Origin: Sphaerisporangium rubeum
Lineage (GTDB): Bacteria > Actinomycetota > Actinomycetes > Streptosporangiales > Streptosporangiaceae
Assembly (NCBI RefSeq): GCF_014207705.1
Contig: NZ_JACHIU010000001.1
Location: 4,332,501 to 4,396,500, forward strand
DNA length: 64,000 bases
Direction: 5' to 3'
Part shown: positions 49,603-58,775 of the stretch, in pieces
How the letters are laid out: each line of letters begins with the position of its first letter
Position numbering within the stretch: the first letter of the stretch is position 1
Translations under genes and position numbers: made by a program
The notes under the pieces: model-generated
What the model saw: only the letters and a program-made list of their open reading frames with translations
Told to the model about the DNA's origin: nothing
Database searches by the model: none

Positions 49603-51675
49603 ATGCGCTCCGGCCGTGCCTTCGTAGGACGTCATGCGGGCTCCGGTGTGGGGCGGAACGTGAAGCGTGCCGACATCGAGGGGCTGCGGGCCGTCGCGGT
49701 CGGGATGGTGGTGCTGGGGCATTGCGGTGTGCCGGTGCTGGCCGGGGGATATGTCGGGGTTGATGTGTTCTTCGTGGTCTCCGGGTTTCTGATCACTTCC
49801 CTGTTGTCCAGGGAGTTGGATGAGACCGGCAGGATCTCGATCGGGGGGTTCTACGCGCGGCGCGCGCTGCGGCTGTTGCCTGCGGCCACACTCGTGCTTG
49901 TCGCCACTCTCCTCGCGTGCCGGGTGTGGCTGTCGCCTGTGCGGTTCCCGGAGTACGCCTGGGACGGGGTGAGCAGCGCGTTCTACGCGGTCAACTTCCG
50001 GCTCGCGGTCATCGGTACCGACTATCTGGCGCAGGCGGGGCCGGCCTCGCCGTTCCAGCATTTCTGGTCGCTGGCGGTGGAGGAACAGTTCTACCTGCTG
50101 TGGCCGCTGCTGATCTGGATCGTGTGGCGGCCGGGCCGGAGCCGCGCGTACCTGGTGGGCTTGCTGTTCGTGCTGTGCGGAGCTTCGTTCGCGGTGAGCG
50201 TCGCCGAGACCGCCAGGTCGGCGTCCTTCGCCTACTTCGGCTCGCACACGCGGGCCTGGGAGCTCGGGTGCGGAGCGCTCCTCGCGCTGGTTCCCTTGCG
50301 CCGGATCCCGGGCCGGGTGGCGGGGCCGATGAGCTGGGCCGGTCTCGCGTCCGTCGTGCCGGCGGGGCTGCTGTTCGACACGACCACGCCGTTTCCCGGG
50401 TATCTCGCGCTGCTGCCGGTGGCAGGCTCCATGATGGTCATCGCGGGTGGGGCCGTGGCGGATCGGCGGGGTGCCGGGCTGGTGCTGGGCCGTGCTCCGC
50501 TGGTCCGGGTCGGTGGGGTCTCCTATTCCTGGTATCTGTGGCACTGGCCTTTCGTCGTGATCGGGCCGAGGGCCCTGGGGCTCTCGCCGTCGGTGCCGCT
50601 CCACCTCGCGTTGAGCGTCGTCAGTCTGGGGGTCGCGGCGGTCACCCTGCTCGCGGTCGAGAATCCGCTGCGGTTCCACCGGGGGCTCCGCGGCCGTCCC
50701 GGCCGGGGGGCCGGTCTCGGCGCCGCGCTGTCCGGGGGGACGGCCGTGCTCTGCCTGCTCGCGATCGGCGTCCCCCAGCAGGTCGCGGCCGGACGGCCCG
50801 CACCCGATCTCGGCGCTCGGCTGTCCGTCTCCACCGACCCGGCGGCCGACCTGCGGGCCGCGCTGGCCGAGCCGCCGTCGGAGCTGCCCGCCAACCTGAA
50901 GCCGGCGCTCACCGAGGTGCGGTCCACCGCGTCCCCGGTGTACCGGGACGGGTGCCACCTGGGTTACGAAAGCGACTGGAGTCCCCCCTGCGTGTACGGG
51001 GATCTCCGGTCGCGGACGACCGTGGTGCTCTTCGGCGACTCCCATGCCGCTCAGTGGTTCCCGGCCTTGGAGAAGCTCGCTCTGGAGCGGCGCTGGAGGC
51101 TCGTCTCGCTGACCAAGGCCTGGTGCAAGGTCGCCGCGGTCACGACCATCAGGAGCGGCCGGCCTTACGCCTCCTGCGACCGGTGGCGGAAGAAGGCGCT
51201 CACGCGGATCGCCGGGCTGCGTCCGGCGATGGTGGTCATGTCGTCGTCGGACGACGGAACGCTCGCGGCGAAGCCCAGGGATCCGCACAAGGCGTGGGTC
51301 ACCGGCTTCCGTGAGACGTTCCGCGCGGTCGCCGCCGCCGGAGCGAAGCCGGTCGTGGTGATGGACACCCCCTGGCCCATGGGGGACGCGCCGGAGTGCG
51401 TGGCCGCTCACCCGTCGCGGCTGGCCCGCTGCGCCAACCACCTGCCCGGCGCCATCGAGGACCAGAGCCGCCGCGACGCGCTCACCGAGGCCGCCGCGGA
51501 CACAGGCGCGACACCGATCGACCCGACCCACTGGCTGTGCTCCATGGCGGGCCTCTGCCCTCCGGTGGTCAGGGACACCCTCGTCTACCGCGACGACAGC
51601 CACATGACCGAGCAGTACGCCGAGTCGCTCGCCCCCGTCCTGGCTCCGCTCCTCCCGTCCCTCCGAGTGCCTTGA
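49603..51675 (+). CDS. OafA-like acyltransferase with C-terminal SGNH domain
   Basis: 690 residues. Acyltransferase-3 membrane domain about 20-370 with ten or so helices: RADIEGLRAVAVGMVVLGHCGVP, DVFFVVSGFLITSLL, FQHFWSLAVEEQFYLLWPL and SYSWYLWHWPFVV. Extracytoplasmic SGNH domain about 440-690: LFGDSHAAQWFPALE (nucleophile Ser) and catalytic pair in RDDSHMTEQYAE. Likely O-acetylates a cell-surface polysaccharide. The ATG at 49603 may be replaced by a GTG at VKRADIEGL. Confidence 0.9.
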   Translation: MRSGRAFVGRHAGSGVGRNVKRADIEGLRAVAVGMVVLGHCGVPVLAGGYVGVDVFFVVSGFLITSLLSRELDETGRISIGGFYARRALRLLPAATLVLVATLLACRVWLSPVRFPEYAWDGVSSAFYAVNFRLAVIGTDYLAQAGPASPFQHFWSLAVEEQFYLLWPLLIWIVWRPGRSRAYLVGLLFVLCGASFAVSVAETARSASFAYFGSHTRAWELGCGALLALVPLRRIPGRVAGPMSWAGLASVVPAGLLFDTTTPFPGYLALLPVAGSMMVIAGGAVADRRGAGLVLGRAPLVRVGGVSYSWYLWHWPFVVIGPRALGLSPSVPLHLALSVVSLGVAAVTLLAVENPLRFHRGLRGRPGRGAGLGAALSGGTAVLCLLAIGVPQQVAAGRPAPDLGARLSVSTDPAADLRAALAEPPSELPANLKPALTEVRSTASPVYRDGCHLGYESDWSPPCVYGDLRSRTTVVLFGDSHAAQWFPALEKLALERRWRLVSLTKAWCKVAAVTTIRSGRPYASCDRWRKKALTRIAGLRPAMVVMSSSDDGTLAAKPRDPHKAWVTGFRETFRAVAAAGAKPVVVMDTPWPMGDAPECVAAHPSRLARCANHLPGAIEDQSRRDALTEAAADTGATPIDPTHWLCSMAGLCPPVVRDTLVYRDDSHMTEQYAESLAPVLAPLLPSLRVP

Positions 51676-51736
51676 GCGGCCGCGTCGATCCAAGGCCACC
51701 TCACTGCCACACACCCGTCCTTGCCAGGAGACCCTC

Positions 51737-51778
51737 TTGACCGGCAGCACAGCGCATGCTTCTGTGTAACTAGTTACA
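51737..51778 (+). promoter_or_regulatory. Promoter and perfect palindrome before the FAD oxidoreductase operon
   Basis: TTGACC at 51737-51742 and, at 51765-51778, the 14-bp perfect palindrome TGTAACTAGTTACA, where +1 would be. The TAAC/GTTA shape suits TetR or GntR regulators better than the LacI encoded in the operon. Confidence 0.55.
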
Positions 51779-51862
51779 TCCGCCGAGGAGCCGCGGCGAA
51801 GTCGTCCTTACCGGTCACGGCCCCGCCATGAGCCCCCCGAGAGACGAGGAGGCCGGATCGGC

Positions 51863-52981
51863 ATGGTCGAGCATGTGGTCGTCATCGGTGCCGGTGTCTA
51901 CGGTGCGGCGGTGAGCGCCGCGCTCACGCGGCGGGGGGCTCGGGTCACGGTCGTGGACGGTGGTGTGCCGGCGGGAGGCACGTCGGGTGCGACGTTCTCG
52001 TGGATCAATTCCTGCGGCAAGCAGCCGCGGTCGTACCACGATCTCAGCGTCGCGGGTATGGCGGCTCATCGCCGGCTGGCCGCCGACGTGCCGCACGGCG
52101 ACTGGTACCACGAGGGTGGCAATCTCGAATGGGCCGGCGACGACGCCGGACGTGACGAGCTACGCGCGAAGGTCGCGGGTCTCCTCGGCTACGGATACGA
52201 GGCGCGGTGGCTCAGCCGAGCGGAAGCGCTGGGGCTGGAGCCCGACATGGACCCCGCCGGGTTGCCGGACGGCGAGATCGCCTACTTCCCGCGCGAAGGC
52301 TGGATCGAGCCGGTACGCCTGGTCGCGCACCTGCTGTCGAGCGCGGTGACCGGTGGGGCCGAGCCGGTGACGCACGACGCCGTCACCGAGCTGGAGGTGA
52401 CGGCGGGTGCGGTGCGCGCCGTGCGGCTCGCCTCCGGACGGCGGCTCCTCGCGGACGCGGTCGTGAACTGTGCGGGACCCCGGGCCGCCGCGCTCGCCGC
52501 GCTCGCCGGGCTGGTCCTGCCCATGCGCAACACCCCTGGTGTGCTCATCGTCTCCTCGCCGGTCGCGGTGTCGATCGCGCGCGTCGTCCATGCGCCTCAC
52601 GTCCACCTGCGGCCGGACGGCGGCGGACGGGTGCTGCTGCACACCCATGAGATCGACGGCGCGGCGTCCGGCACCGGTGAGGCCGGCGTGGACCCAGCGG
52701 CCGTCGCCGAGGTGGTCGAGGCCGGTCGTGCGCTGTACCCGGGGCTGCGGGCCGCGACCGTGGAGAGCGTCCGGGTCGGTCAGCGGCCCATCCCCGGCGA
52801 CGGCCTTCCGGTGCTCGGCCGGGTCGCCGAGTTGCCGAACTTCCACTTCGCGGTCTCGCACAGCGGCGCGACGCTCAGCGTGCACGCCGGTGACCTGGTC
52901 GCCGGCGAGGTACTCGGCGAGGACCACGACGACGCGCTGGCGGCCTTCCGGTTCGAACGGCCGGCACTGGCGGCCCGGTGA
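51863..52981 (+). CDS. FAD-dependent DAO-family oxidoreductase
   Basis: 372 residues. FAD motif VVVIGAGVYGAAVSAALTRRGARV, GATFSWINSCGKQPRSYHDL, and C-terminal RPIPGDGLPVLGRV with HSGATLSVHAGDLVAGEVLG. Oxidises an amine or amino acid. GAGGAGG precedes the ATG at 51863. It overlaps the amidohydrolase gene as GTGA, so both act in one degradative pathway under the LacI encoded next. Confidence 0.85.
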   Translation: MVEHVVVIGAGVYGAAVSAALTRRGARVTVVDGGVPAGGTSGATFSWINSCGKQPRSYHDLSVAGMAAHRRLAADVPHGDWYHEGGNLEWAGDDAGRDELRAKVAGLLGYGYEARWLSRAEALGLEPDMDPAGLPDGEIAYFPREGWIEPVRLVAHLLSSAVTGGAEPVTHDAVTELEVTAGAVRAVRLASGRRLLADAVVNCAGPRAAALAALAGLVLPMRNTPGVLIVSSPVAVSIARVVHAPHVHLRPDGGGRVLLHTHEIDGAASGTGEAGVDPAAVAEVVEAGRALYPGLRAATVESVRVGQRPIPGDGLPVLGRVAELPNFHFAVSHSGATLSVHAGDLVAGEVLGEDHDDALAAFRFERPALAAR

Positions 52982-54381
52982 CGATCACGCGCACGATCGT
53001 CCTGCACGGCTGTGACCTGGTCGACGGCACCGGCACGAAGCCACGGCACGGGGTGGACATCGTCGTCGCGGGAGGTGACGTCCGCGAGGTCGTTCCCTCG
53101 CGACCGGCTGACGTCTACGGCACGGTGGACGAGATCGTGGACGCGGCCGGCATGCTGGCGATCCCCGGGCTGATCAACAACCACACGCACGGCACGGCGT
53201 ACGGGCCGCTGTTCCCCAGCGGACACGTGGGCCTGCCGCACGAGCAGGTCCTCGCCAACCTCGACCGGCACCTGCTTGAGGGGACGACCACGGTGCTGTG
53301 CGTGGACGGTTTCGTCACCGCCGAGGCGCTCGCGCGCACCGATGAGGCGCACCCGGTCAACGTCAGGCTCGCCTCGTGCAACACCCCGGCGTGCCTGGCG
53401 GCGGCGACCGTCGCCGACGGCGGTGGCCTCACGGAAGCGAACCGTGTGTTCACCGCACGGCACGCGGTACGCGACGGCGCGGTGGCGCTCGGCGAGATCG
53501 GGTCGGGGCACACGCTCGGCGGAGGCGGGGCCAGCTACATGTACATCCCGGCGGAGGTCGAGAGACGTACCGGCGTGCGGATCACACCCCGGCAGGCGAA
53601 CGGGCTGAAGATCGCGGTGCTGGGCCGGCACATCTCGGAGAAGGCGTTCGGCCGGGACCGGGTCGATGAGGCACTGGCGAGCGCGGGGCTGACCGGCAGC
53701 CTTTCGATCGAGGACACCTGTGAGATCGTACGCGGCGTCGTGCTGCCGGCCTTCGACATCGCCCTGCGCGGGCTCGCCGAGGCGGCAGCGCAGGCTCGCG
53801 AGGCCGGTGTCCCGGTGCTCGTGCACAACGCGGCGGCGTCGATAGCCCAGGTCGCGTCCATCGCGGCGACGGACGTGACCCTGATCGCCGGCCACTCCAA
53901 CCATTCGAGCTTCGAGCTCCGCGAGGCGGTCGGGCACGCCGTACGGCTCAAGGAGATGGGGGTGATCGTGGACGTCTCCACGCTGGACACCTTCGGGGCC
54001 CGGCGGCTCACGACGGGGCCGGAGCTGCTGTACGCGATGTTCTCCGCGGGGGTGGTCGACACCATCTCGACCGACTACGCGGGTGGCCACCACGACCCGA
54101 TCCTGCTGGCGATCGGCCGGTCCGTGAAGGCGGGTGTGGTGCGCCTGCCTGCGGCGGTCGCGATGGCGACCGCCAACGTCGCCGACGCCATCCCCGGCCT
54201 GGCGCCGCGGCGTGGCCGTGTCGTGCCGGGGACGGTCGCCGACCTCGTGCTGACGGATCCCGCGGAGCTGCACCATGTGGACATGGTCATGGTCAGTGGC
54301 GAGATCGTCGTGAGAGCCGGCCGGCGTGTGGTCGCCAGGCCGGCGCCGGAGGCGGCGGAGGGAGCAGGAGATCGATGGTGA
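52978..54381 (+). CDS. Amidohydrolase of the D-aminoacylase/dihydroorotase type
   Basis: 467 residues from GTG 52978. N-terminal beta domain, then metal site IPGLINNHTHGTAYGP (usual D-x-H-x-H varied to NNHTH), central VPVLVHNAAASIAQ and GHSNHSSF with His, and metal Asp in ISTDYAGGHHDPI. End GRVVPGTVADLVLTDP is classical for cyclic-amidohydrolases and aminoacylases. With the DAO-family partner, a route from an N-acyl or cyclic amide to an amino acid and then oxidation is plausible. Confidence 0.82.
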   Translation: MTITRTIVLHGCDLVDGTGTKPRHGVDIVVAGGDVREVVPSRPADVYGTVDEIVDAAGMLAIPGLINNHTHGTAYGPLFPSGHVGLPHEQVLANLDRHLLEGTTTVLCVDGFVTAEALARTDEAHPVNVRLASCNTPACLAAATVADGGGLTEANRVFTARHAVRDGAVALGEIGSGHTLGGGGASYMYIPAEVERRTGVRITPRQANGLKIAVLGRHISEKAFGRDRVDEALASAGLTGSLSIEDTCEIVRGVVLPAFDIALRGLAEAAAQAREAGVPVLVHNAAASIAQVASIAATDVTLIAGHSNHSSFELREAVGHAVRLKEMGVIVDVSTLDTFGARRLTTGPELLYAMFSAGVVDTISTDYAGGHHDPILLAIGRSVKAGVVRLPAAVAMATANVADAIPGLAPRRGRVVPGTVADLVLTDPAELHHVDMVMVSGEIVVRAGRRVVARPAPEAAEGAGDRW

Positions 54382-55385
54382 GGCGAACCACCATCGGGGA
54401 CGTCGCCGCCGACGCCGGAGTGTCCACGGCGACGGTCTCCCGCGTGCTCAACGGCGGCGCCGTCACCGAGGCGACAGCCACCCGGGTGTGGGACGCGGTC
54501 GCTCGTCTCGAGTACACCCCGAACGCGCTCACCAAGGGGGTCTTCGCCGGACGTTCCAGCACGATCGGCATCGTCATCCGCGACCTGAGCAGCCCGTTCT
54601 ACCTGGACCTGATCCGCGGCGCCGACGAGGTGGCGGCGGCGAACGACAGCCACGTCATGCTCGCCAACACGTTCCGCCGCGCCGACCGCGAGATCGTCCA
54701 GGTGCGGACCATGGACGAGCAGCGAGTGCGCGGCCTGATCGTGACGACCGGTGAGGCGACCGACGACCGGACACGCCGGATGGCCGGGAACGGCACCCCC
54801 TGTGTGATCATCGCGCGCTCCGTCCCGGACCCGCCTCCCGGCATGCACTCGATCACCCTGGATGACATCGAGGCCGGACGGCTGATGGCCGTCCACCTGG
54901 CCGGGTGCGGACGGTCGTCCGTCGGTGTCGTCGCCTCGGGACGCCGCACGTCTCAGCGCAAGCGCACGGCGGGCCTGAGACAGGCCCTCACGGACTGGGG
55001 GCTGCCCCTCCCCGAGGACGCGGTGATGACCGCCGAGACCGAGGACGAGGTGAACGCCGCTGTCGGCACGCTGCTCACCCGCGGCCGGGACCGCGGCAAG
55101 CCGCTGGACGCGATCGTCTGCACCACCGGACGGCTCACCGTCGCGGTCCACACGGCCCTCACCACTCGTGGCATCGCCGTCCCCGGCGACATCGCGTTCA
55201 TCACCATGGACGACTTCCCGTGGGCCACCGCGCTCGGCATCACCGTGGTCGCTCAGCCGTCCTACCAGATGGGCCGGACTGCGGCCGGACTCGTCGTCGA
55301 CCAGCCCGGCGGGCCGGTCGAGCTGGTCTTCGCGCCTACGCTGGTCGCCCGCACCTCGTGCGGGGAGCACCATCCGTCCACATGA
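54375..55385 (+). CDS. LacI-family regulator of the oxidoreductase-amidohydrolase operon
   Basis: 336 residues. HTH TIGDVAADAGVSTATVSRVLNGG and hinge ALTKGVFAGRSSTIGIVIRDLSSPFY; periplasmic-binding-like effector domain to the end. It overlaps the amidohydrolase gene by 7 bp, so it is the third gene of the operon and probably responds to its substrate. The effector is unlikely to be a simple sugar given the neighbours, but the convergent sugar transporter is 56 bp away. Confidence 0.88.
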   Translation: MVRRTTIGDVAADAGVSTATVSRVLNGGAVTEATATRVWDAVARLEYTPNALTKGVFAGRSSTIGIVIRDLSSPFYLDLIRGADEVAAANDSHVMLANTFRRADREIVQVRTMDEQRVRGLIVTTGEATDDRTRRMAGNGTPCVIIARSVPDPPPGMHSITLDDIEAGRLMAVHLAGCGRSSVGVVASGRRTSQRKRTAGLRQALTDWGLPLPEDAVMTAETEDEVNAAVGTLLTRGRDRGKPLDAIVCTTGRLTVAVHTALTTRGIAVPGDIAFITMDDFPWATALGITVVAQPSYQMGRTAAGLVVDQPGGPVELVFAPTLVARTSCGEHHPST

Positions 55386-55441
55386 CGGCGGCATCGGCCA
55401 CCGGCGGCGGACGGCCAGAGCAAGCCGGCGGTCTTTGACAG

Positions 55442-56323
55442 TTATCGCAGGCCGCCGGCGGACAGGCCGCCGCGCCAGTGGCGCTGGAAGGTGAAGAAGG
55501 CGATGATCAAGGGGATGACCGAGACGAGGGAGCCGAGGATGATGAGGCTCCACAGGGAGGTGCTGCCGGAGTTGTTGGCCGAGGCGATGCCCTGCCAGAC
55601 GCCGAGGCCGACGGTGACGGGGAACAGGCGGTTGTCGGAGAGCATGGCGAGGGGCAGGAAGTAGTTGTTCCAGGACGCGACGGCGGACAGGAGAAGGACG
55701 GTCACCACGGCGGGACGCATCAGGGGGAAGGCGACCTGGAGGAAGGTGCGCAGTTCGCCGGCGCCGTCCACTCTGGCGGCGTCGAGGATCTCGCCGGGGA
55801 CGGCGTCGCGCGCGTAGATGTGCATCAGGTAGACGCCGAAGGGGTTGAGCAGTGAGGGGAGGATCACCGACCAGATCGTGTTGGTGAGGCCGAGGCCCGA
55901 GAACATGATGAAGGTGGGGATGACCAGTGCGGTCGCGGGGACCATCAGTGCGCCGAGCATGACGGAGAAGGCGAAGCGGCGGCCGGCGAAGCGGTATCTG
56001 GCGAAGCCGTAGCCGGCGAGCACGGCGAGGACCGTGGCGCCGATCCCCCCGGCCAGTGCGTACAGCGTGGAGTTGAGAATCCACCTGCCGTAGATGCCGC
56101 CGTCGTGGGTGAACAGGCGTTCCAGGTTGCCGAAGTAGTCGATGCTGCCGGTGAACCACAGGGTGTTGCCGCCGCCGAAGAGACCGGGTGCGTCCTTGGA
56201 GCTGTTGACGACGACCCACCAGAACGGCACGAGGAAGTACACGACCAGGAAGCCCAGGAAGATCTGCACCGGGAGGTGGCGCCGCGTCCCCGGACGGCCG
56301 GCGGTGCGGGACAGGGGGGTCAT
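55442..56323 (-). CDS. Carbohydrate ABC transporter permease (MalG-type)
   Basis: 293 residues with six membrane helices. FFLVVYFLVPFW-like first helix (FLGFLVVYFLVPFWWVVVNS), EAA loop EILDAARVDGAGELRTFLQVAFPLMRPA, end FFTFQRHWRGGLSAGGLR typical of CUT1 permease 2. ATGA overlap with permease 1. Confidence 0.9.
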   Translation of the reverse strand: MTPLSRTAGRPGTRRHLPVQIFLGFLVVYFLVPFWWVVVNSSKDAPGLFGGGNTLWFTGSIDYFGNLERLFTHDGGIYGRWILNSTLYALAGGIGATVLAVLAGYGFARYRFAGRRFAFSVMLGALMVPATALVIPTFIMFSGLGLTNTIWSVILPSLLNPFGVYLMHIYARDAVPGEILDAARVDGAGELRTFLQVAFPLMRPAVVTVLLLSAVASWNNYFLPLAMLSDNRLFPVTVGLGVWQGIASANNSGSTSLWSLIILGSLVSVIPLIIAFFTFQRHWRGGLSAGGLR

Positions 56324-57264
56324 CGAAGGAAGCTCCTCCGCTTGCGGGTGAGGAACAGGAAGGCGTAGACGCAGACGAACACGACGCCGCCGAGCGCGAA
56401 GGAGATGGCCGATCCGTAGTTGAAGTTGGCGAGCTTGAACGCCTGCTGGTAGGCGTACATGTTCGGGGTGAAGTCCGGGCCGATCGTGCCGGCCGCGAGG
56501 TAGCGCAGGATCTGCGGCTCGTTGAAGAACTGCAGCGTGCCGATCAGCGAGAAGACGAGGATCAGCAGCAGCGCCGGGGTGATCAGCGGGATCTTGACGC
56601 GCAGCGCGATCTGCCATCGGCCGGCGCCGTCCATGCGCGCCGCCTCGTAGAGCGCCGGGTCGATGCCCTGGAGCGCCGCGTAGATGATGATCATGTAGTA
56701 GCCGGCCCACTGCCAGGTGACGACGTTGACCAGGCCGTAGAAGATCAGGTCGCTGCTGAAGAAGTCCGGAGCGGCGGCGCCGAACAGCCCGAAGACGTCG
56801 GTGAGCGGCCCGAAGCTCTTGCTGTACAGAAAGCCCCACATGACCGCGCCGATGACCGTGGGGATCGCGTACGGCAGGAAGATCATGAGGCGGGAGAAGC
56901 GGGTGAACAGGGTCGTCACGGCGTCCAGGATCAGAGCGGTCGCCAGCGCGACGAGGATCTGGACGGGGATGGCGACCAGCGAGAAGCGGATGACGAACCA
57001 GGCGCCGGACAGGAAGCTCGGGTCGGTGAACGCCTTGGCGTAGTTGTCGAGGAGGACGAAGCTGGTGCCGCCGATCAGTTTCTTCTGGAACAGGCTGAGG
57101 TACAGCGCGTAGGCGAGCGGCGCGATGAGGAACGCGAGGAAGACGATCCCGAACGGCCCGACGAAGAGCCACCCCATCAGGTGCTCACGCAGGCGCGCCT
57201 TGCCGTGCGCCTTGTGTGTCGTGTCCTCGGTGCGCTGCTCGGTCTTCTCTGTCAGGAGTGTCAT
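56320..57264 (-). CDS. Carbohydrate ABC transporter permease (MalF-type)
   Basis: 314 residues. Cytosolic Lys/Glu/His-rich tail (EKTEQRTEDTTHKAHGKARL) then six helices (LFVGPFGIVFLAFLIAPLAYALYLSLF); EAA loop YEAARMDGAGRWQIALRVKIPLITPA. CUT1 family. ATG 57264 chosen. No ATPase in the operon, so a shared MsiK-type ATPase elsewhere probably drives it. Confidence 0.9.
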   Translation of the reverse strand: MTLLTEKTEQRTEDTTHKAHGKARLREHLMGWLFVGPFGIVFLAFLIAPLAYALYLSLFQKKLIGGTSFVLLDNYAKAFTDPSFLSGAWFVIRFSLVAIPVQILVALATALILDAVTTLFTRFSRLMIFLPYAIPTVIGAVMWGFLYSKSFGPLTDVFGLFGAAAPDFFSSDLIFYGLVNVVTWQWAGYYMIIIYAALQGIDPALYEAARMDGAGRWQIALRVKIPLITPALLLILVFSLIGTLQFFNEPQILRYLAAGTIGPDFTPNMYAYQQAFKLANFNYGSAISFALGGVVFVCVYAFLFLTRKRRSFLR

Positions 57265-57345
57265 TCTCGGGCTCCGGGATGAGAGGCACGGAGGGATACG
57301 GAACGGGTGGGCCGGCCGGGGGGACGGCACGGCCCACCGGGGTTC

Positions 57346-58698
57346 TCACTGGACGGTGAACCCTTGCTCCTTGGCGTACGCCGCCACGTCCCGCTGGAGG
57401 TTGTCGGCGGCCTGCGCGCCGGTGACCGAGCCACCGATGATCGCGCTGACCTGCTTGGTCATGGCGTCGAAGTAGTACTGGCCGAACGGGCTGTAGGTGA
57501 CCCCCTTGTAGGCGTCCGCCGCGGGGACGTAGACCTCCTTGTTCGCCTGCTGGCCATGGAAGAAGGCCACCTTGGCGTCGACGAACTCCGAGGACTTCAG
57601 CACCGTCAGGTTCAGCGGGAAGATGATCTGGTTGGTCCAGCCGTCGGCGAGCGACTCGGGGTCGGCGTACAGGCCGTACGCGACCTTCGCCGCGAGTTCG
57701 GGGTTCTTGGCCTGGCTCGTCACCGAGAACGCCGATCCGCCCCAGTTCACCTGCACGGGGTTGGCGGGGTCCCACTGCGGCAGCGGCGCCACCGCGAACT
57801 TGCCGGTGTCCTCACCTTTGCCGACGCCGGCGCCGGTGAGGTAGCCGGGGGCCCAGGCCGCCGAGATGTAGGTGGCGTACTTGCCGTTGATCACGCCGGC
57901 GATGTACTCGGGGGTGAACTGGTCCTGCGTGCCGACCAGGCCCTTGCGCGCGAGGTTCCCCCAGTAGTCGAGCACGTCCTTGGACGCCTGGTCGTTCAGC
58001 TTGACACCGATCGCCTTCGGCTGCGCCGGGTCGTACGTGAAGGGGGCCGCGCCTTTCTGGATCTGCAGCGCCATCGTGAGGGCCGACACGTTGGAGCCGA
58101 GGTCGCCGAACAGCGGGCCGCCGGCGTCCTTGACCTTCTGCGCGGCCTGCTCGTACTCGGCCCACGTCTTCGGCGGGGTGATCTTGTACTTGTCGAAGAC
58201 GTCCGTGCGGTAGATCATCGCCACCGGGCCGCCGTCGACCGGCACGCCGTAGACCGCGTCGCCGACCGAGACGTCCTTCCACGCGCCTTCGCTGTAGTTG
58301 GCCTTGACGGCGTCGAAGCCGTACTTCTTGATGTCGACGAGCGCGTTCTGGATCTGGAAGGTCGGGATCCGGTCCATCTCGACCATGACCACGTCGGGTG
58401 CGCCGGTGCCTGCCGAGATGGCCGTCTGGAACTTCTGGTACTCGTCACCGCCCTGGCCGACGTTGGTCCAGCAGACCTGCACCTCGTTGTTCCGCTTGTT
58501 GAAGTTGTCGACCACGAGCTGCATGTTGGGGTACCAGCCCCACATCGTCACGGCCGGCAGGTTCGTCTTGGTGATCTTGTTCGTGCAGTTGCTCGCGTCG
58601 CCTCCGCCGCCGCCTCCCGCCTGAGGGGAGGAGCAGGCGGCGAGTGCGCTCGCGACGGCCACCGCGGCCACCGCGGCGAGCGGTTTCTTCATGGACAT
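57346..58698 (-). CDS. Carbohydrate ABC transporter binding lipoprotein
   Basis: 450 residues. Lipobox SALAAC22 after MSMKKPLAAV. Gly-rich tether, then AVTMWGWYPNMQLVVDNFNKRN and DVVMVEMDRIPTFQIQNALVDI, typical CUT1 receptors. GGAGG eight bases before the ATG at 58698. Operon with two permeases; the secreted esterase gene lies 77 bp upstream on the same strand and may share the message, suggesting uptake of an ester-decorated oligosaccharide. Confidence 0.9.
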   Translation of the reverse strand: MSMKKPLAAVAAVAVASALAACSSPQAGGGGGGDASNCTNKITKTNLPAVTMWGWYPNMQLVVDNFNKRNNEVQVCWTNVGQGGDEYQKFQTAISAGTGAPDVVMVEMDRIPTFQIQNALVDIKKYGFDAVKANYSEGAWKDVSVGDAVYGVPVDGGPVAMIYRTDVFDKYKITPPKTWAEYEQAAQKVKDAGGPLFGDLGSNVSALTMALQIQKGAAPFTYDPAQPKAIGVKLNDQASKDVLDYWGNLARKGLVGTQDQFTPEYIAGVINGKYATYISAAWAPGYLTGAGVGKGEDTGKFAVAPLPQWDPANPVQVNWGGSAFSVTSQAKNPELAAKVAYGLYADPESLADGWTNQIIFPLNLTVLKSSEFVDAKVAFFHGQQANKEVYVPAADAYKGVTYSPFGQYYFDAMTKQVSAIIGGSVTGAQAADNLQRDVAAYAKEQGFTVQ

Positions 58699-58775
58699 GG
58701 ATCTCGCCTCCGGGATCACGCCGGCACCACCGGGGAACGCGCCGCCCCGGTGGCGCCGGCGCCGAACGGGCTCGT

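Noticed and set aside
49345-51750. 801-codon minus-strand frame
   Set aside because: Antisense to the acyltransferase/SGNH gene; composition is Arg/Gly/Pro-rich with no domain.
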